A DNA stretch of 64,000 nucleotides from Phytophthora sp. 'mugwort' (GCA_033558025.1 JAUCEF010000007.1:4712001-4776000), one strand, 5' to 3'; counted from the stretch's first letter, positions 9,901 to 22,579 are shown. Translations and numbers: made by a program. The notes: generated by a model from the sequence alone, not told the origin.

Positions 9901-11084
9901 AGAATGAAAGGTTTGGCGAGCCTCGAGAACGCTGCAGCTAGCTGCGAAGGACTAGTGTCCGCTCGTCATGTCCTAGTAAGAACGATATTAAATTAGAAGT
10001 GTGTATGGCGCTGCATAAAAGGTGAATGTTTTGCCAGAAAAAAGAACTGATACTAAATCGCGTCGCACCGCCCGAAACCTGCAGTCTATATCGCCCAAGG
10101 ACTTTGAATTCGCAGTTATTAGCACAAGTAGGATATTAGTATGCATTGAGGCAACAACATATCTAAACAGTAGCAGTGGTTCGACCCACAAGCCCAGATG
10201 TCGGCGAAAGTCTGTCCCAGGTTGGGTTCCAATCATTTGACGCGCACTATAACGGTGCCGTATTCGCAGTCTGCTGGCAGCACAGGAGCAGCGCTGCCGC
10301 TCGAGATGCGCCCGTCCCTTCAAAATGCGACGTGGCGCTTCGGCGTCGGTGGCGAGACGGGAGATGGCTTAGCAGCGACACCATGATAAGCTGAATCACC
10401 TGTTCCAGCTCTTCGTCCGAGAAGCGAGCCGTCATCCCGTCCGCGCTGCTTCTCGAGTGAGGGTGGGTTATACATTACGAGGCGGATGAAGTTTATTTGT
10501 GGCCCATAATTTCTTAACTGATGGGTTTGATCCAATCAGACTGATTGCACTGGTATTTGGTAACTATTTACTGGATGAAGATTTGATTGGTCATCATTTG
10601 GTTAATCACCTTGCCGGATAATACGCATTTCGCGCAACCATAGTAAAAACTAGATCATTAATGACGTAAAAAGTCAAACTTGGTAAAAATTGACGAACAT
10701 GGTTCCCAGTATGACTGTCTGGCGACAGAGATCATGTCACAGAAAAACAACTCGCGCTCATGCGCGAGGTCCTTACAAGAACGGCCACTAGACCTCCAAA
10801 CTAGAGATCTATCACTACATTCAGCACTCATCAATCAAGAAAGATACAGATGTGACATGATGAGAATCCTGTATTCTTCCCAAAAGCATACCATGTGAAA
10901 ATTTCGCCGATGCTGAAAGAAATCCAGTTACAGTATCTCATCCCCTAAGTGCGAGTCTATATCGCATCCAGCCTGACTGATTTTTTTACTGATACTCACC
11001 ACTTCCTCTGGGTGGAAATAAACGCAACAAGGCTATAGGATGTGAGTAGGTTTTTAACGTGAACACCACCGCTGTATTGATCAG
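9901..11084. other. intergenic, no gene recognised
   Basis: Only short, unrelated open frames on both strands. AT-rich between about 10480 and 11080. Probably old repeat sequence around the neighbouring transposons. No terminal repeats were identified with confidence. Confidence 0.5.
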
Positions 11085-12631
11085 TTAAGGGAGGGAATGA
11101 AAAAGTGAAGGGCTTCCACGTCCAGCCTGCTTCAACACAGCAAGAGCAGCGTCGAACACATCCACCCTGTAATCTAGCGAGTCGGGCAGTAAACCTGCGT
11201 TACGGATCTCCGCTTTGCCCATATGAGGCAGTTTGTACGCATTGCCACCTGAAGCTTGTAGAGTGCTCAACATGCACTGCTGAAGCGTCAGAAAGACGTT
11301 GTCCATCGTCTCCGTACTGAGCTCCGCATACGCAGCCTCGACAGCTTCGATGATGTCTTCGACGCTGCAAAGTGGTGTCACTGAATCGATTGCAACGAGG
11401 CAAAGAGCCACAGATTCCAGGACGTTTAGATCCGGAGAGTTTGGCGGCTGGCATACCAGACGGATATTCCAGCCGTCAGGTGTGCCAGCCGCCACCACGT
11501 CCTGGTCGTGAGGAGGCACATGCGGCTTCGTATTGCCTTGTTGTATCAGGATCAGTCTCCCACGTTCACCCCTCGGCCACTTGAGTTTAATGGCGGGGAT
11601 GACAGACTTGAGCAGGTACGTCTTGTACACGTCGCGATTTACCGTATCGATGTTGCGGGTACAGAGTGCCACGAGGTCGATTGATGCTGCTCCGCTTAGC
11701 TTGGTAATGTGCTCAGTAAAAGGCCAAATTTCCAGTTTGGCGTCCCAGTACGTTTTTGGCTTGGGTCGTACCTGCAGAAATATATATTCAGGATTGTCAA
11801 AGGTGTATCAAAAACAGCAAGAACGTCAAAGTCTTACCGTGGGCGCGCTACACCCGCAAGAAACATTGTCTTGGGAATGAAGCGCTTGCTGCGCCAGCTC
11901 CACTGTGGCGGCTCTGCACTGTCAAGTACCAGGTACGATCGCTTGTCCTTGTCCGCATTAAACTACTTTTCATTGACGTGGACCACGTCAATCATCGACT
12001 CATACTTGTGCTTGTTTTCGTCGATGAAAGACATGGCCCACTCAATGCGCTGCAGCTTGTTCTCGGGGGTCAACGCAGGGTGGATGCGTGAGGAGTGGCT
12101 CTGGCGCGTACCCTCTGAGACAATACTGCGCACAAGATGGCGCGACACGCTAGCAGCGGCCGCTGTGCGGCGAGAGTTCTGTTGATCCTCCTACGGTACA
12201 CTCTTCACAACGTCACGCAGAAATTCACGATCTACGCGTGGACGCCCGCTGTTCTGCGCCTTCAGACCCTGCCAAGAGGTGCTGATGTTGCCTGCAGCCG
12301 CTGCCTGGCGGTATCGAAGCCAAATTGAGCGGACGGTCGCGCGATGACAGCGCAACCTTCTCCCAAATGCTGCGTAAGTTCCTCGGGGCAGAGCACCATT
12401 CCTACTAATCTCTAGGAGGCTGTCGATGATGGCACGGCGGTCCACGTCGGTGAAATTCTTCATGGTGCTTGATTTAGCTGGCTTGGTCGTGGTCTTGGCG
12501 CTGAGCGGGTAATGAAAAATGAGTGGCTTGAGGCGTGGTACGTTTGCTGCCACTAGTCCGTGCATATTTCGTGTTTCGCGCCCAACGGGCACCAAACGAA
12601 AGGTGAAGCCGCGCACTTTCGTTTTGTCCAA
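11085..12631 (-). pseudogene. Tc1/mariner transposase, near full length but frameshifted
   Basis: This is the best-preserved Tc1/mariner copy. From the right on the minus strand: an N-terminal HTH piece (start probably the ATG at 12463, MKNFTDVDRRAIIDSLLE, then RRLRCHRATVRSIWLRYRQ); a middle piece near 12000-12150 with IHPALTPENKLQRIEWAMSF and MIDVVHVNEK, the first-Asp region with Asp replaced by Asn in 'VHVDEK'; and a 195-codon C-terminal piece (11085-11672). The last has IQQGNTKPHVPPHDQDV in place of the usual QQDNA.PH, and CQPPNSPDLNVLESVAL. Two catalytic Asp positions therefore look mutated (D to N and D to G), in addition to the frameshifts. The element would cut and paste by the DDE/D mechanism if intact. 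Confidence 0.8.
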
Positions 12632-12658
12632 TCAGCACTCGAATAGCATGCGTTGATG

Positions 12659-14065
12659 CCAAGTAATTGGATAAAATATTCGTTTGTTGCGTTTATTTCC
12701 GCCCAGAGAAAGTACTTCATTCTTCAAAAATTCCACCTCGCAAAAAAGTATGGTGGATCGCACCATCCCTCGCACCCGACCAGCGTCTTCGGAAGTCCGT
12801 GTGGCTACGAGGGCACGCATTTTCCTCTCCTCGCATACGAATGACGAACCACAAATGAGACACAATGCCGCCAAGGGTTCATGCAGCTTCAAGAGCTTGA
12901 GGCACAGCGTGTCAGCAAGCGCGCCCGTCATCACCTGGTCCAGTTGTCCGACAGCTGCAACGGCGAAGATGCCGACCAACCCGTCATCGACACGTTCCAC
13001 GAGATGGGTATGGAAGTTATCGAACCACGGTATCCGATATATCAAGACTTTGGAGCCGTGTAAGTAACTACATGGCAACAAGGTGGAACGTGGGGAGGGG
13101 CCATAAGCACCGCAAGTCAGGCATTGACATGCTTTTCATCGCTCTGTGCGTACTGAAAATGGTGGGCTTTGGGACCTCTTAGCGTGCACGTTTAACATTA
13201 AAGCGCCGACGTTCGAGAAGAAGGTGATGGGGTTCTTGGAGATTTTATCTCCGAACCTGTTCAAAACCTACTTGAGCTACATTGAGCGGGCTAAAACATA
13301 CGTAGAAGTGCTGGCAGGGCATGCTTTCCAGCACTACCTTCCGCTCGTGATGCAGTTGATGTAACGTTCCAACGGGCGACATGCCTAGTGAAACCCAGCA
13401 AGAACGTGCTGAATATTACAGTAAGGAAGAAACACAAATTGCACGGTTTGAAACGGAGGTATCTGTCCTTCCAATTGGACTTAATGTCAATTGTTCCCAT
13501 CACTACAAGGGATCTGAAGCGGTCATCACAATCTTCAGAAAAAAAACAAGGAGTTCCATGTTGCCGCGGCCACGAAACCATCCACGGATGACAACAACGA
13601 CATGAGGGGCCCCTACACGAGGAATACCCATAATTATGGATCATCCTGGCTGGTAGGGATATCAGGGATACCAGGGATGCGTTTTTATACCGAAACGCCG
13701 TAGACTCTCAGCGCCGCTATGATCCCTAACGGAAGAAGCAGTTAACCGTGACATTTCTTCGGATCGCGCCGTAGTGGAGAACTACTTCGGTAGGCTGTGC
13801 ACGCTGTGGGCTCTCTGCTCCGATAAATATCGTTGTCAAGAGAGCAAGTACTACAAACTTCCACGTACTAGATCACCCTCACCGAGCTGAAGATGGTTAA
13901 CCGTACAGAGACTACCTGATACGGCTGATAATGATTGGCACCGAGAGGAGAGACAGACGTCCGGAAGCGAACCGGCGGGCGAGGAGGCGTCGACAAATGG
14001 GACTAGATATGGCCGCTCCCGACAATGATAATGATTCGACTGTAATTAGCAGTACTGAGTACTAA
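12659..14065 (+). pseudogene. Harbinger-like (DDE_Tnp_4) transposase remnant
   Basis: Plus-strand segments match the oomycete DDE4/Harbinger-like family. 12880-13060 reads MQLQELEAQRVSKRARH and TFHEMGMEVIEPRYPIYQ. 13190-13370 contains TFEKKVMGFLEILSPNLF and DVTFQRATC (first Asp). 13420-13520 reads HKLHGLKRRYLSFQLDL, then VPITTRDLKRSSQSSEKK. 13600-13650 reads GPLHEEYP. 13770-13900 contains the WRTTSVGCARCGLSAP region (family: VENFFGRLCTLWALCS). 13880-14050 is a basic C-terminal tail. Stops and frame changes are frequent, so it is dead. Confidence 0.65.
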
Positions 14066-15584
14066 TTTTTGTATTCACCTTGACTGACCTATAATTCGCG
14101 TAGCATCACTCTATTAGAAGCGCAATAACCAACTAATACTCATTATAATCTCACTAGCCTTGGTGCGAAGAAGGAACTATCTTAGATAATGCCGTCGCGA
14201 TTACGTTATCGCTCAGATGCAGTCTTTTTTCGGAAAACGGTCTCTGTTTGAGAAATTAGTCGCTATCGTGCACGGTGCGAGACTTCTAGTATCGAGGTCT
14301 ACTTCCTCGGGGCAGCCGAAGGGCATGTCCAGCGCCCTTTCCGAGTCCAGCAGCTGACACCGCACAACGCTCTACCGCTGGAAAAAAGCGGCGCGATGAG
14401 ATTGCAGTAGCTGCTTCGAACATCTGTGCTGAAGCAAGGACGCCGGGCCCCCAAGATCCGGTTTCCTGACCTCGAGGAGCGGTAAAGCATTATTTTATAT
14501 TGCCGTATGTCACTGTTACTATTATATAAAAGGTTTAGTAAGAATGATGACATTCTGTGGGCTCGTCGCTCCGGTGGAAGACAACAGCGAGGATCAAGAT
14601 GGAGTTCAAGTACAAGAGCTGACAGCATGGACGCTGAAGATCAAGATGAACGGGCCGGCACCCAACCCGTCGACCCGCCGATGAAACCCGTAAGAGCGCT
14701 AGAAGATCACCCACAACCGAAAGGACAGCAGGACGGATGGCAGTGGCCGAGGATGATCAAGACCAGTGAAGACGGCGGGGCGGACGCGATCTTTCAATGG
14801 ACGGACGAGGGGACTAATGAACAGACGCCTAGCAGCTAGCACGTGGAGTCGCCGGAGCGGAGGAAGTATTCGAAGACAAGGGAGCGGTCAGTCTTCGATC
14901 TGCCGCAGAACAGAGAAGAGCTGAAGAGCAGATTGCCTGTTGACTTAATAGCAGAGCTCTAAGCCGAATATAACAACTAACACAACTCGTACGGCTTATA
15001 TAGCCGGTTGACGAAGTCGAATAGCTGTACTAGGAGGAGAGAAGCAGGTAGTAACCGAGAAGAGGAGACACCGATCGCTGGTATAGCCGCCGAGAGTGTG
15101 CAGGAGATGGGTATCAAAGCCCCGGTGGTCGTGCAGAAGAAGCCGAGGCAACAGCCGACGCGCTCGGGTATCAAAGCCCCGGGTGGCCGAGCGTCGAAAC
15201 CGAGGCAGAAGTGGACGTACGTGCAGGCACCAAGAGGTAGTTTAGCCCTCGGTATCAAAGCCCGCGCCGCCGTTCTCCACGCGGCCAGAGATCTCCGGCG
15301 TGTCATACCACAGCCACACCGCGTAAGGACCGCGTTACCGCCCGCCGTGCATATTTCGGGCTAAGTAGTATAGGGCGGCGGTAGCTATAGCCACCGGACA
15401 CCGTCCTTTGATCGAGGCAAGACCGGCACGTGGTTGAAGTTGTAACAGCAGGAAGAGTGATAGCTTACTGTTTGAAAATAGGTTGATGAATTGGGTCAAG
15501 GACAGGCGGCGAAAAGTGGTGCGGGCCGTTCCAACACCGTAACAGTACCTGCTCATGATTAACTTATTGCCGCACATAAGCGCG
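14066..15584. other. unassigned repeat-rich stretch, possible retrotransposon gag remnant
   Basis: No intact gene. A plus frame from about 14507 to 15360 is open apart from a few stops, and its products are Glu/Arg/Lys/Pro/Gln-rich, as in retrotransposon gag regions. It includes RKYSKTRERSVFDLPQNRE near 14860. The phrase GGTATCAAAGCCC occurs at 15110, 15167 and 15251, with spacings of 57 and 84 bases, both whole codons. A Copia pol fragment follows directly, so this may be the same element's gag, but I see no zinc knuckle or protease motif. Confidence 0.35.
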
Positions 15585-15973
15585 CCAAAGAGATTAAGTG
15601 GGCAAACTTGATGCTGAAGGAGCTCAGTGTCTAACAGCGAGCTGATGCTAAACTATAGCTATATTGTGATAACCAAAGAACTATTAAGGAAGTGGAGAAC
15701 AATGGAAAGTCTCATGAACAGAAGCACTTAGCAAATAATACGCGTTCAATTGGTGAGTTGGTGGACCGTGGTCAGTTGGAAGCTGTATATGTATCCTCCT
15801 TGAAGAATGTTGCCGGCTTATTAACGAAGGCTTTAGGACAATTCGTGTTTGAGCGTCTGCGTGATCAGCTCAACTTAGAAGATGTGAAAAAGGCAATGAT
15901 CAACCAAGGCGAATGTGTTGGTATTGCGAAAGGATCTGACTGTGAGTCAGACGTTGAAATGAAGAAAGCATAG
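15585..15973 (+). pseudogene. Copia (Ty1) retrotransposon RNase H C-terminal fragment
   Basis: The frame reads KEIKWANLMLKEL near 15590, LYCDNQ near 15660 (RNase H Asp), then from 15692 GKSHEQKHLANNTRSIGELV, DRGQLEAVYV and LLTKALGQFVFERLRDQLN. These match the end of Copia polyproteins, where 'ADxLTKxL...F..LR' is the last conserved motif. A purine-rich run near 16164-16184 may be the polypurine tract and the sequence to about 16560 a 3' LTR. No matching 5' LTR was recognised in the window. Confidence 0.65.
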
Positions 15974-16779
15974 GTTGCCGTGACAACCTAGGCAATGCGT
16001 TGAGCAACCAGAATGAAGTGGGAGTAAGATACCTTGGATGCGTTAGCGTTCAGTGGTCACTTGGGTTGCTAAAGGATGAGGCTGAGTGCCAGTTACTGTG
16101 CTTGTTGAACACTTAAGGTAGCGAATGGTAGTTGAGGTGTTTGGCCTTAAGCCTGTGACAATGAAAGAGAAGAAATAGAAAGGGATCCCATGATTTCTGC
16201 GAACACCTCCTGCACGCGTACATACAGCTTCTATGGCTGCGGCCAGTATAATCAAGAGTTTTCAATGGGGGTTATCGCTCGAGGTGATTTCCCCTACAGC
16301 TGCACTTTTTCTAAAACAACAAACATACAATCCGTTTTTTTTCTCTAACTACACACATCGTTCCCTCCGTCTGCTCTACTCGCTACTGTACATTCTAAAT
16401 TCGCTTCTCCAGTTAGAGTTCCACGTTAATAGAGTGCTGCGCGCACGTCTACGCTTCTCATATTTCGTTTAGTCGCGGCCTGCGAGAAGCTCTTGTATTT
16501 TCTGATGAGGCCAATTAGCTTCCGCATTTTTTGTGATCATAGAAACCTAATTCATGTATTTGCACCTATGGACGCGTGAAAAGGCACATTTAGGGTAAGC
16601 TACTCGGGTAGGGTTAGTTGAATGAATTTCGCTACACAATCAATCATGTAGCAGGAACTGCCAACGTATGGGCGCGTTCGTTGAGTCGGTGGGCTTGTCA
16701 GCCCTCCGACTGTTGTTAACGTCCGTCGTGTTGCTACACGAAGTACCCAACAACAGCAGTAGATCATTTTGCGTCTTCT

Positions 16780-18120
16780 AGACGACGAGCGGTTCGTGTG
16801 GCCGAAGATGGAGGAAGTGTTGCGAGCTCAGAAGCGGTATGCACCCCCGGCCGTTGCCGCCGTGGTTGGCCAAACGCGATGACGGATTGCTAGCCAAGGA
16901 GGAGTTGCTTTGGATTCCTACTGAGGAACAGGCTCTACTGCGCAGACTGAGGGTCATTTCACATTGTTGACCTCAGGGCCACCGCCGCCGAAATGCTATA
17001 CTGACTCAGTTGGCTAGTGTTTTTTCTATCGATCGATTACGGGTCTATGTAGATTGGTTCGTGGTGAAATGTATACAGTGTTATGTCGGCACGTCAAAGG
17101 CAGTAAGATAATTCCGAGACCATGGGGAGAACTGTCTCGGAGCAAGACGCGGAATGAAGCGCCCTATTTGATTTTCTATATCTCGGTGAATCGTTTCGTA
17201 AAAAATCAATCTCTTCTCGCGTTGAAGGACGATGCCAGTCATTTTTGTGGGTGGCTGTGCTTGAGTCACCGACTAGTGCAGCTGTTGCTTAGGCGATTCT
17301 ACAGCGGAACGCACTCACGGTTCTGCGTGACAAATTATGAATCAGTAACCAAGGAAGCCATTTTAAGAGTGACGAGATCGCTACTCGTTGCAAAAGCTGA
17401 AGTGCGGCCAGCCGGTTTTAGTCGTGTAATGTCCATGGATCCATGGATCCATTGAACGCCTGGACATAGATATTTGCAAGTTTTACATGCTATGATTTTG
17501 GAGTACAAGCTCGACCACCGTGATTGGGTGTCGCTAGTCTCGGTAGTACAGTCTAGCCTCAATCACCCTCGTTGGCGAACAAGTCTCTATTGGAACTATT
17601 TACGGGACTGCCATCACCCTCAACTTTTGCCACACGCATTCTTGCAGCGGCAAGGGCAGAGTACACTGATTGAGGCTGGTAGATCAGACAAAATCGAGGG
17701 TTTAATCGCCAGCTGTATGGTAGCGTACAGGGTATGCACAGAGCAGTCAGTAATGCAAAGGAAAGGCAGACACAACTGATCCAAAGAAGGAGCGTGTCGA
17801 TAATTTGGTAAATTGTTCAAATGGAGATTCTGCTTTACGCTCCCGAGTTGACGAAAAAACACATTAACAAGCTGCATGCCACGTCGGTACATGTAGGCCC
17901 GTACGAGGTGACGGAAGCCCATCCAAGACGTTTGTGGTTAAAGCCTTGTTGACCGGCATGTCTAGCGATGTGCACGCATCACGACTAAAAGTTTTTGCCG
18001 CGAGTGATTTACAAGTGACAGATGAATTGGTACAACATGTTGCTAACCAAAGAATCATAGTAGATGTTGCACAACGGTTATTGCAGCTCTTCAATTTGAA
18101 GTGGAGATGATAATTAGCGA
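16780..18120 (+). pseudogene. Ty3/gypsy retrotransposon pol fragment (integrase region)
   Basis: Plus-strand frames read VWPKMEEVLRAQKRYAPP near 16800, then a zinc-binding and linker region (CRHVKGSKIIPRPWGE near 17085). Near 17215 LLALKDDASHFCGWLCL corresponds to the integrase first-Asp motif (L.LKDD.SGFVWL in oomycete gypsy elements). Later come HSRFCVTNYESVTKEAILRV and LEYKLDHRDWVSLVSVVQSS. Downstream pieces to about 18120 resemble the integrase tail in shifted frames. No LTRs or reverse transcriptase are present, so this is a truncated relic. Confidence 0.6.
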
Positions 18121-18479
18121 AAGTGATGAGTTATCACTTTGTAGTCAGCATGACTAGCGAAATCTTCGGGTGATATTCTACAGCGATCTTTCGTTGGATG
18201 TGGATGAGGTGACATATTCAAAGTCGACATCGAGTTGGCGAGTATCAATGCTGCGCAAAGCGGGGCTACGTTTACGTGGCTGAATAAGGCTTTGAGAGAG
18301 GGGGGGGGGGGTAGTGGGTTAGAGGCTGGATAGCCTCATCCAGCCCGTACAGTGGGCGGCAAGGTGATCTTCAGATTGGCTATGGCTGGGTTGCCTCTGC
18401 CAACCGTTGAGTGGGTGGCTGAATGTTAGCTTTGCCGGCCCAAGCTGGCAGATAGGATAGCGATAGTGAGAGGCAGTTT

Positions 18480-19570
18480 GAGGTGTGCTAGCAATACACG
18501 GAAGGCGGGTATGCAGCGTCGCGTGGTCCCTGTTCAGCCTTAGAGGCTGCCAACGACATTCGTCGTCTCATCCATGGAAATTTACGCTCTGTCACATACT
18601 TGACGACCGGCAGGTACAACCGTTTTGCAAATCTCTGTCCTGAGCTTTCCAATGAGAGCGTCCGAGCGTGCGCAGCTGATCACCAGCTCGGCATCACTCG
18701 GCGCGATTTTTCTACGTATTGACCAAGCTGGTCATCGAGTATAATCTGGATGCTAGTCGCATCTGGAATATGGACACGACGAATTTCTGTAGCGGGTAAG
18801 GTGCTTGCTGTTCGTAATGTGTGGGCCAAAACGACAGAGCCATCGTTTCACATGCCTGTCGTTGATAGTTTTGGCGCGGAAGGACGATCGTGCTACCGCT
18901 GCACATTTTTCCAGGGCAAAGTGTACGCCGTACGGCTCTCGATGGACGTAATATGATCGGCTCTGCCATTCATACTGCAGTCAAAGGCTTAGAAATAGGG
19001 GTATTTTCGAGCGCTGGATCGGGAATTCGCGGACGCTGTCGCCCCTGAAATACCTCGTCCTGCTGTTTTGCTCTGCGAAGGACGGTATTCACACCTCGGC
19101 GCGGCAGCAACTCGCTGTGCGAGAAATGTTGGCGTCGTTCTCGTGGTCCTGACGCCCAATGCAATTCAATTACGTAATTGATTCGCGGAATGTGGCTGTA
19201 TTTAAGAGTTTATATCGCAAATGCTACGGCATATGCTTAAACGCTTTGGTGAAATGAATACGTCGAATATAGCGGTAGCGGTAATTACCAGCCGCGTGTA
19301 GACGAAAACAAATTATTAACGCGAAAGAGACGATTCGCAATGACATTAGAACGTGTGATGTCTACCTTTTGTCGTTCGTGGCGATGGAGGCTCGACCAGA
19401 AAAATGATGCCGGCGAGATTGTTCGCGGAGAGCTTGGTCTGTTCAGCTGGCTACATGTACGAGAAGAGGACAGGCAGCAGATCCTCGCCCTGCCACCGTC
19501 TCCGGCTCGAAATAAGAGATCCCCGAAGACGGCGAATACCAGCAACCAGATTGTGCGCGCAAAGACGATC
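18480..19570 (+). pseudogene. second pogo-like DDE_1 transposase remnant
   Basis: Near 18720-18790 the plus frame reads TKLVIEYNLDASRIWNMDTTNF, aligned to the family's NMDETNF (Glu changed to Thr after the catalytic Asp). It is followed by VLAVRNVWAKTTEPSFHM near 18805 and FPGQSVRRTALDGRNMIG near 18910. 19000-19190 is degraded, and the C-terminal part from 19340 is open for 79 codons (TLERVMSTFCRSWRWRLDQK). Frames change several times. G12 at 18300-18311 lies just upstream. Confidence 0.55.
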
Positions 19571-19574
19571 TACT

Positions 19575-20085
19575 CGTAACTCCACCTCACAAGATGCGAG
19601 TGACCATTAATCAGGCGCCATTCGGCATGGTTCGTATGGAAGTGGGTGAGGAGCTGTGTCAAGCAAGACGCAGAAGTCAATTATTCCACTGGAATGCGTG
19701 ATACGCTGAGGAGAGTTGGCCTCGCCGCGGCACCGCGCTGGTCCAAGCCTTTATGTGATAATTTGCAGGGAGCCAACTGACCCATCAACTGGTCCGTCGG
19801 TAAGAAAAATAAGTTTCAGCTTTTTTCTTACCGCCTCGTTGCGATTTGTTCAGAAATGATGCCAAGCGCTTAAAAAAAAGTACGTTTCACATCTTTTGAT
19901 GGGTTAGGTACGCCTATTGTTCTGCTGCAAACGTAAAAATTGGAGGCGGGGCGAGGCGGTTTCGTTAGCGTATCGCTGGTGGTCCATCAACTTGTAAACG
20001 ACGTAGTATATAAATTAATTTATGTCGTTACAATGGTGGTCGTCAGAAATGACTGATGGAACAAATCTTAATGGAGTGATGACAG
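19575..20085. other. intergenic, no gene recognised
   Basis: Contains a 14-bp perfect palindrome ATAAATTAATTTAT near 20015, flanked by short inverted ACGAC/GTCGT strings. Otherwise nothing supported. Confidence 0.5.
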
Positions 20086-20640
20086 ACGCAGATGACCAGC
20101 AATGATTGGACACAGCTCGTCTTCTTGCTTGATGATCCTCCGTCATCTTTTTCGTTGACTGGTCTCCGTCACAGCGTGATCAATGGCGGGAGGGGAAGCT
20201 TAACAGGGTGAGCGCTGAGGGCAAGTCATCGCTGCACGTGCTGATTTCCTGGATCAGGCAGCACGGGAACTACGACCGCTGGCGTGGTGGCGCCAAGAAG
20301 AGCACCACAAAGGAAGCCATATGCCAGGAGATCGTCGCACTTCTTCACAGCCACATACTCGTCCATCGAGAGATCTGTGAAGTGCGCAGCAAGCTCAACG
20401 ATCTCGAGCGGACCTTCCGGGAGGCCATCGATTGCGCTCTTGGGGGTCCTCAGCGAGCGTGGAAAAGAGAGCGAGGCCGACAGGCACTCTAAGCTTTTGA
20501 AACTGTACAAGCACTTCGATATGCTTGCACCGATCATACTCGAGCGTGCCTGCTCCCGACCACTCTTCACCAATGAGGAAGCGTTGACGGACGAAGACAA
20601 AGGCGCATCGCCGGCGGAAGGACGCTGCTGCCATGGACGC
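20086..20640 (+). pseudogene. SANT/Myb-like repeat-associated ORF fragment
   Basis: Frames read LLDDPPSSFSLTGLRHSV, then (ORF at 20208-20492) SSLHVLISWIRQHGNYDRWR, GGAKKSTTKEAICQEIVALL and LNDLERTFREAID. A further piece in another frame reads SKLLKLYKHFDMLAPIILER. The 'L..Wl...GNY.RWrGG...G.tK..lc.eI' pattern resembles a family seen in many copies in oomycete genomes and thought to be a Myb/SANT-like DNA-binding region of a DNA transposon. This assignment rests on remembered family resemblance only. Confidence 0.4.
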
Positions 20641-20979
20641 GGATGTAGCCGTCGCGGACGACGTCACAGCTGCGGCAACGGTCACGTCAACAGCCATGCC
20701 GCGTCAAGCGTGATGTGCATTTTGAGCAGTGTGGAGGTGTTTAGAGGTGGGAATGATAAAGTCAAATGGTTTGTCGAATTGCATGTACAGAGACAGACAA
20801 TCGTCAATCAAAATCCACATCAATCATTACTATCGATGCCGGTGTCTGCAAAAATACAATAATATATTGTATTTGGGAACAACCTAAAGCACTAATAAAA
20901 ATTGCAATACTAGAAACAATAATAACAATTACCACAACTTTATATTGTATTGATGATAGCGTCTTCAACGTCTACATTG

Positions 20980-22196
20980 ACTTTTGGTGCCAGTGGGACA
21001 TCAGTTGGGGCCCACTAGCGGAGATGAACTGGTCAGTCGACGCCGACGCCGAAGTCGGGGATACGCCCAACAGCGGTACGCGAAACTTGTCATCCAGCGT
21101 GTAAACGACCGAGCGACGAAATGCACGCCACCATATACCAGCGGTCCAACACCAGACTGAAGACAAAGAGGTCATTCGTTCAGAGCACAAGCTCGTTGGC
21201 TTTGCTACTAATTATCAATCCGGTTGGTACCATGGCTATCTATGAGGATCACAGGCATGGGGCGGGAATGCCGGAACTCAATTTTACAGTAGCTCTCCAG
21301 CTCTCAGTATCGTATCAGGATCTTCGACGACGAGCGCTTTCGCATCATGAAACAATCTGTTACGTCTTAATGATGGGAGAGCATGCCTAAATACTACAAC
21401 TCCATCGGGTTCATACCCGCTGACCATAATTGTTTCAAGTACATATAATGGAGTCTACATCGCCGTTGGATCTACTATGCTCCACCTACATAACAATATA
21501 TCACCATCCACTGGTAGGACAAGCCTACGACTCGATGGTAATAGCTTTTCAAGTTGGGAAATATCCATTGGCGGAACAGCTCATAGCAGCATAGCAGATA
21601 GCAGTACTGGTATAGTAATGGAGCAACAAGGATGATACCGACTTCTACTGGGCGCCTCGGAATTGGTACTACGAGCCCTTCGAGTTATTTTGCACATTGC
21701 ATATTCAAATTCGTTCACTTTTGGTATGGGCAGTAGTACCTGAGTCATATATCGACTCAGAACTGACAACAGAGTTACAGAAAGTGCTCTCGGTCCGATC
21801 GTCTACAACGTCTCTGCTGTCTTCTCGGGTTAAATTTCGTGCCAAGCGATGGCAATGACTACTGATCGATGACTCAAGCGAAATATTCAAAGTGCTTCTC
21901 TAGATCGCATCAGGCGTCTCTACGACAACGTTGATGTAGTTTTGTATGATTGGATTGAGTCTGAAAATCGACCAAGGCAGGAGGTAGGGTTGCTAGGTCA
22001 AGATCTTGTTTCGGCTATATTAACAGATTTGACCAGTGTGTTCTATCGAGACGATATCGAGGAGGGAGAATATCTGTCGCTCAAACCAGCAAAGCAACAG
22101 TTGAACGTTGGCTACAGCAGGATTGCAGTATATAACTTGGAGATGATTCTACACCTCCTCGGTGAGATTGAAAAAATTAAAAAAAATTGTCGTTAA
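20980..22196 (+). pseudogene. fibre/spike-like protein with C-terminal intramolecular chaperone (S74-like) domain
   Basis: The reading is mostly in one frame, interrupted by stops. Upstream pieces are Ser/Gly/Asn-rich: SEHKLVGFATNYQSGWYHGY near 21180; then NTTTPSGSYPLTI near 21395 and YNGVYIAVGSTMLHLHNN near 21450; and, frame-shifted, LGIGTTSPSS near 21660. 'GIGTT.P' repeats are typical of phage and viral tail fibres. The end (21873-22196) reads LKRNIQSASLDRIRRLYDNV, then VLYDWIESENRPRQEVGLLG and LNVGYSRIAVYNLEMILHLL. This is the layout of the Peptidase_S74/endosialidase chaperone domain: a 'SD.RLK.NI' opening, 'Y.W', 'G..(A)Q', then 'V.Y..l...L'. A TGA at 21870-21872 sits inside the opening motif. 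The domain normally trimerises the fibre and cleaves itself off. Confidence 0.65.
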
Positions 22197-22579
22197 TATA
22201 ATCATGGGCTGTAGACCGAGTAAGGAGCTTAAAACGAATGTAACTACGGATGATCCAAAGCAAATTGTGGGGTCGACCATGCTACACGCAACAAATCAAA
22301 CATCCAATTTTTATATCTGACTTGATATATAGAAACCAACCCAAAATATGTGTCCAATTGTTTAGAAAGGAACGTGAACTTGCTAAGCTTCGTCGAAGCT
22401 ATGGATCATTCAGGAAGTGAGCTGCATTAAAAACGAGTTGTTGAATCTTGATGCAACAGCAAACTTTCGTAAAACAGTTGTCAATCGTAAATACCAGCGA
22501 GAATTGGAAATCATTTTGGCGTCCCATTTCATTGCATCAAGGATTGCTATTTCAATCTACTAAATGAGCGAAATCATGT

